Positions 13,932 to 14,034 of a stretch of DNA of 14,034 nt are shown in pieces. Source of the DNA: Agromyces sp. (lineage in GTDB: Bacteria > Actinomycetota > Actinomycetes > Actinomycetales > Microbacteriaceae); NCBI GenBank assembly GCA_031178025.1, contig JAPSJU010000030.1, forward strand, positions 1-14,034, read 5' to 3'. The notes beneath the pieces are model-generated. The model searched no databases and had not been told where the DNA came from. It saw only the letters and a program-made list of their open reading frames with translations. Position 1 is the first letter of the stretch. The number at the start of each line of letters is the position of its first letter. Made by a program: the position numbers and the translations under genes.

Positions 13932-14034
13932 TTGGCTGGGCACTTCCACTGCTCAGACCGCGACACTCCCCTCGAGCAACGCGAGCAATCGCGGCCCTTC
14001 GTGCGGGATCGTCAGCAGACAAGAGACCTTGGGA
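13932..14034 (+). other. Untranslated leader of the gene beyond the window
   Basis: At least ~100 nt follow the promoter without a convincing start codon. CTGGGCA (13936-13942) pairs with TGCTCAG (13950-13956) with one wobble and a 7-nt loop. CCGCG (13958-13962) can pair with CGCGG (13990-13994). The end, AGAGACCTTGGGA, is purine-rich and could lead into a start just past the edge. A ribosomal-protein operon leader is possible, but this is a guess from general appearance. Confidence 0.35.

Noticed and set aside
11612..13966. Long minus-strand open frame (784 codons) across proV, proW and proX
   Set aside because: Same shadow effect: it opposes three clear transporter genes, crosses their intergenic hairpins and the terminator, and shows no family motif.
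1..14034. Mobile element, CRISPR array, tRNA or a new multi-gene defence or biosynthetic system
   Set aside because: I looked on both strands for terminal inverted repeats with transposase, regular direct repeats, tRNA-like cloverleaf ends and unknown gene clusters. Every operon is explained by known metabolic or transport families.

Overview
The window is about 14 kb of very GC-rich DNA with strong G/C preference at third codon positions. It uses frequent GTG starts and ATGA/TGATG gene overlaps, and it has TANNNT -10 elements placed directly before start codons (probable leaderless mRNAs). Together with frequent GCATCC/GGATGC words, this fits a high-GC actinobacterium. Microbacteriaceae (Agromyces/Microbacterium-like) is my best guess, but no marker gene proves it. 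The window looks like ordinary chromosome: I see no insertion sequence, prophage module, tRNA, rRNA or CRISPR array.

Left part (1-5408): the tail of an unrecognised gene runs in from the left edge and converges on a small four-helix membrane protein of the YvlD/phage-holin-IV family (minus strand). Divergent from that is a histidinol-phosphate/aromatic aminotransferase (hisC type). A three-gene 2-oxoacid dehydrogenase operon follows: E1 alpha, E1 beta and lipoyl-bearing E2. It is most like the actinobacterial branched-chain 2-oxoacid dehydrogenase that is often annotated as pyruvate dehydrogenase. The E3 subunit is not here. A minus-strand GNAT acetyltransferase (5472-5966) closes this part.

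Middle part (6073-10238): a compact zinc-uptake operon. It encodes a His-rich zinc-binding lipoprotein (ZnuA), an ATPase (ZnuC), two different membrane permeases (ZnuB1 and ZnuB2) and a Fur-family repressor (Zur) as last gene. A near-perfect 15-bp Zur/Fur-type inverted repeat overlaps the -35 of the operon promoter, which suggests a closed autoregulatory loop. A 20-codon open frame bridges znuC and znuB1 with stop/start overlaps at both ends.

Right part (10239-13897): a gene-free stretch of 342 bp with a hairpin, a good promoter and a structured leader of about 270 nt precedes a ProU/OpuA-type osmoprotectant importer. Its genes are an ATPase with two CBS domains, a permease and a substrate-binding lipoprotein. 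Two tandem hairpins separate permease and binding protein, and a strong intrinsic terminator closes the operon. The last ~115 bp hold an extended -10 promoter and the leader of a gene beyond the right edge.

I found no new multi-gene system. The items most worth checking are the structured leader before proV, the tandem hairpins before proX, the mini-ORF between znuC and znuB1, the repeated use of leaderless starts, the enriched GCATCCG word that also builds the terminator stem, and the leader at the right edge.
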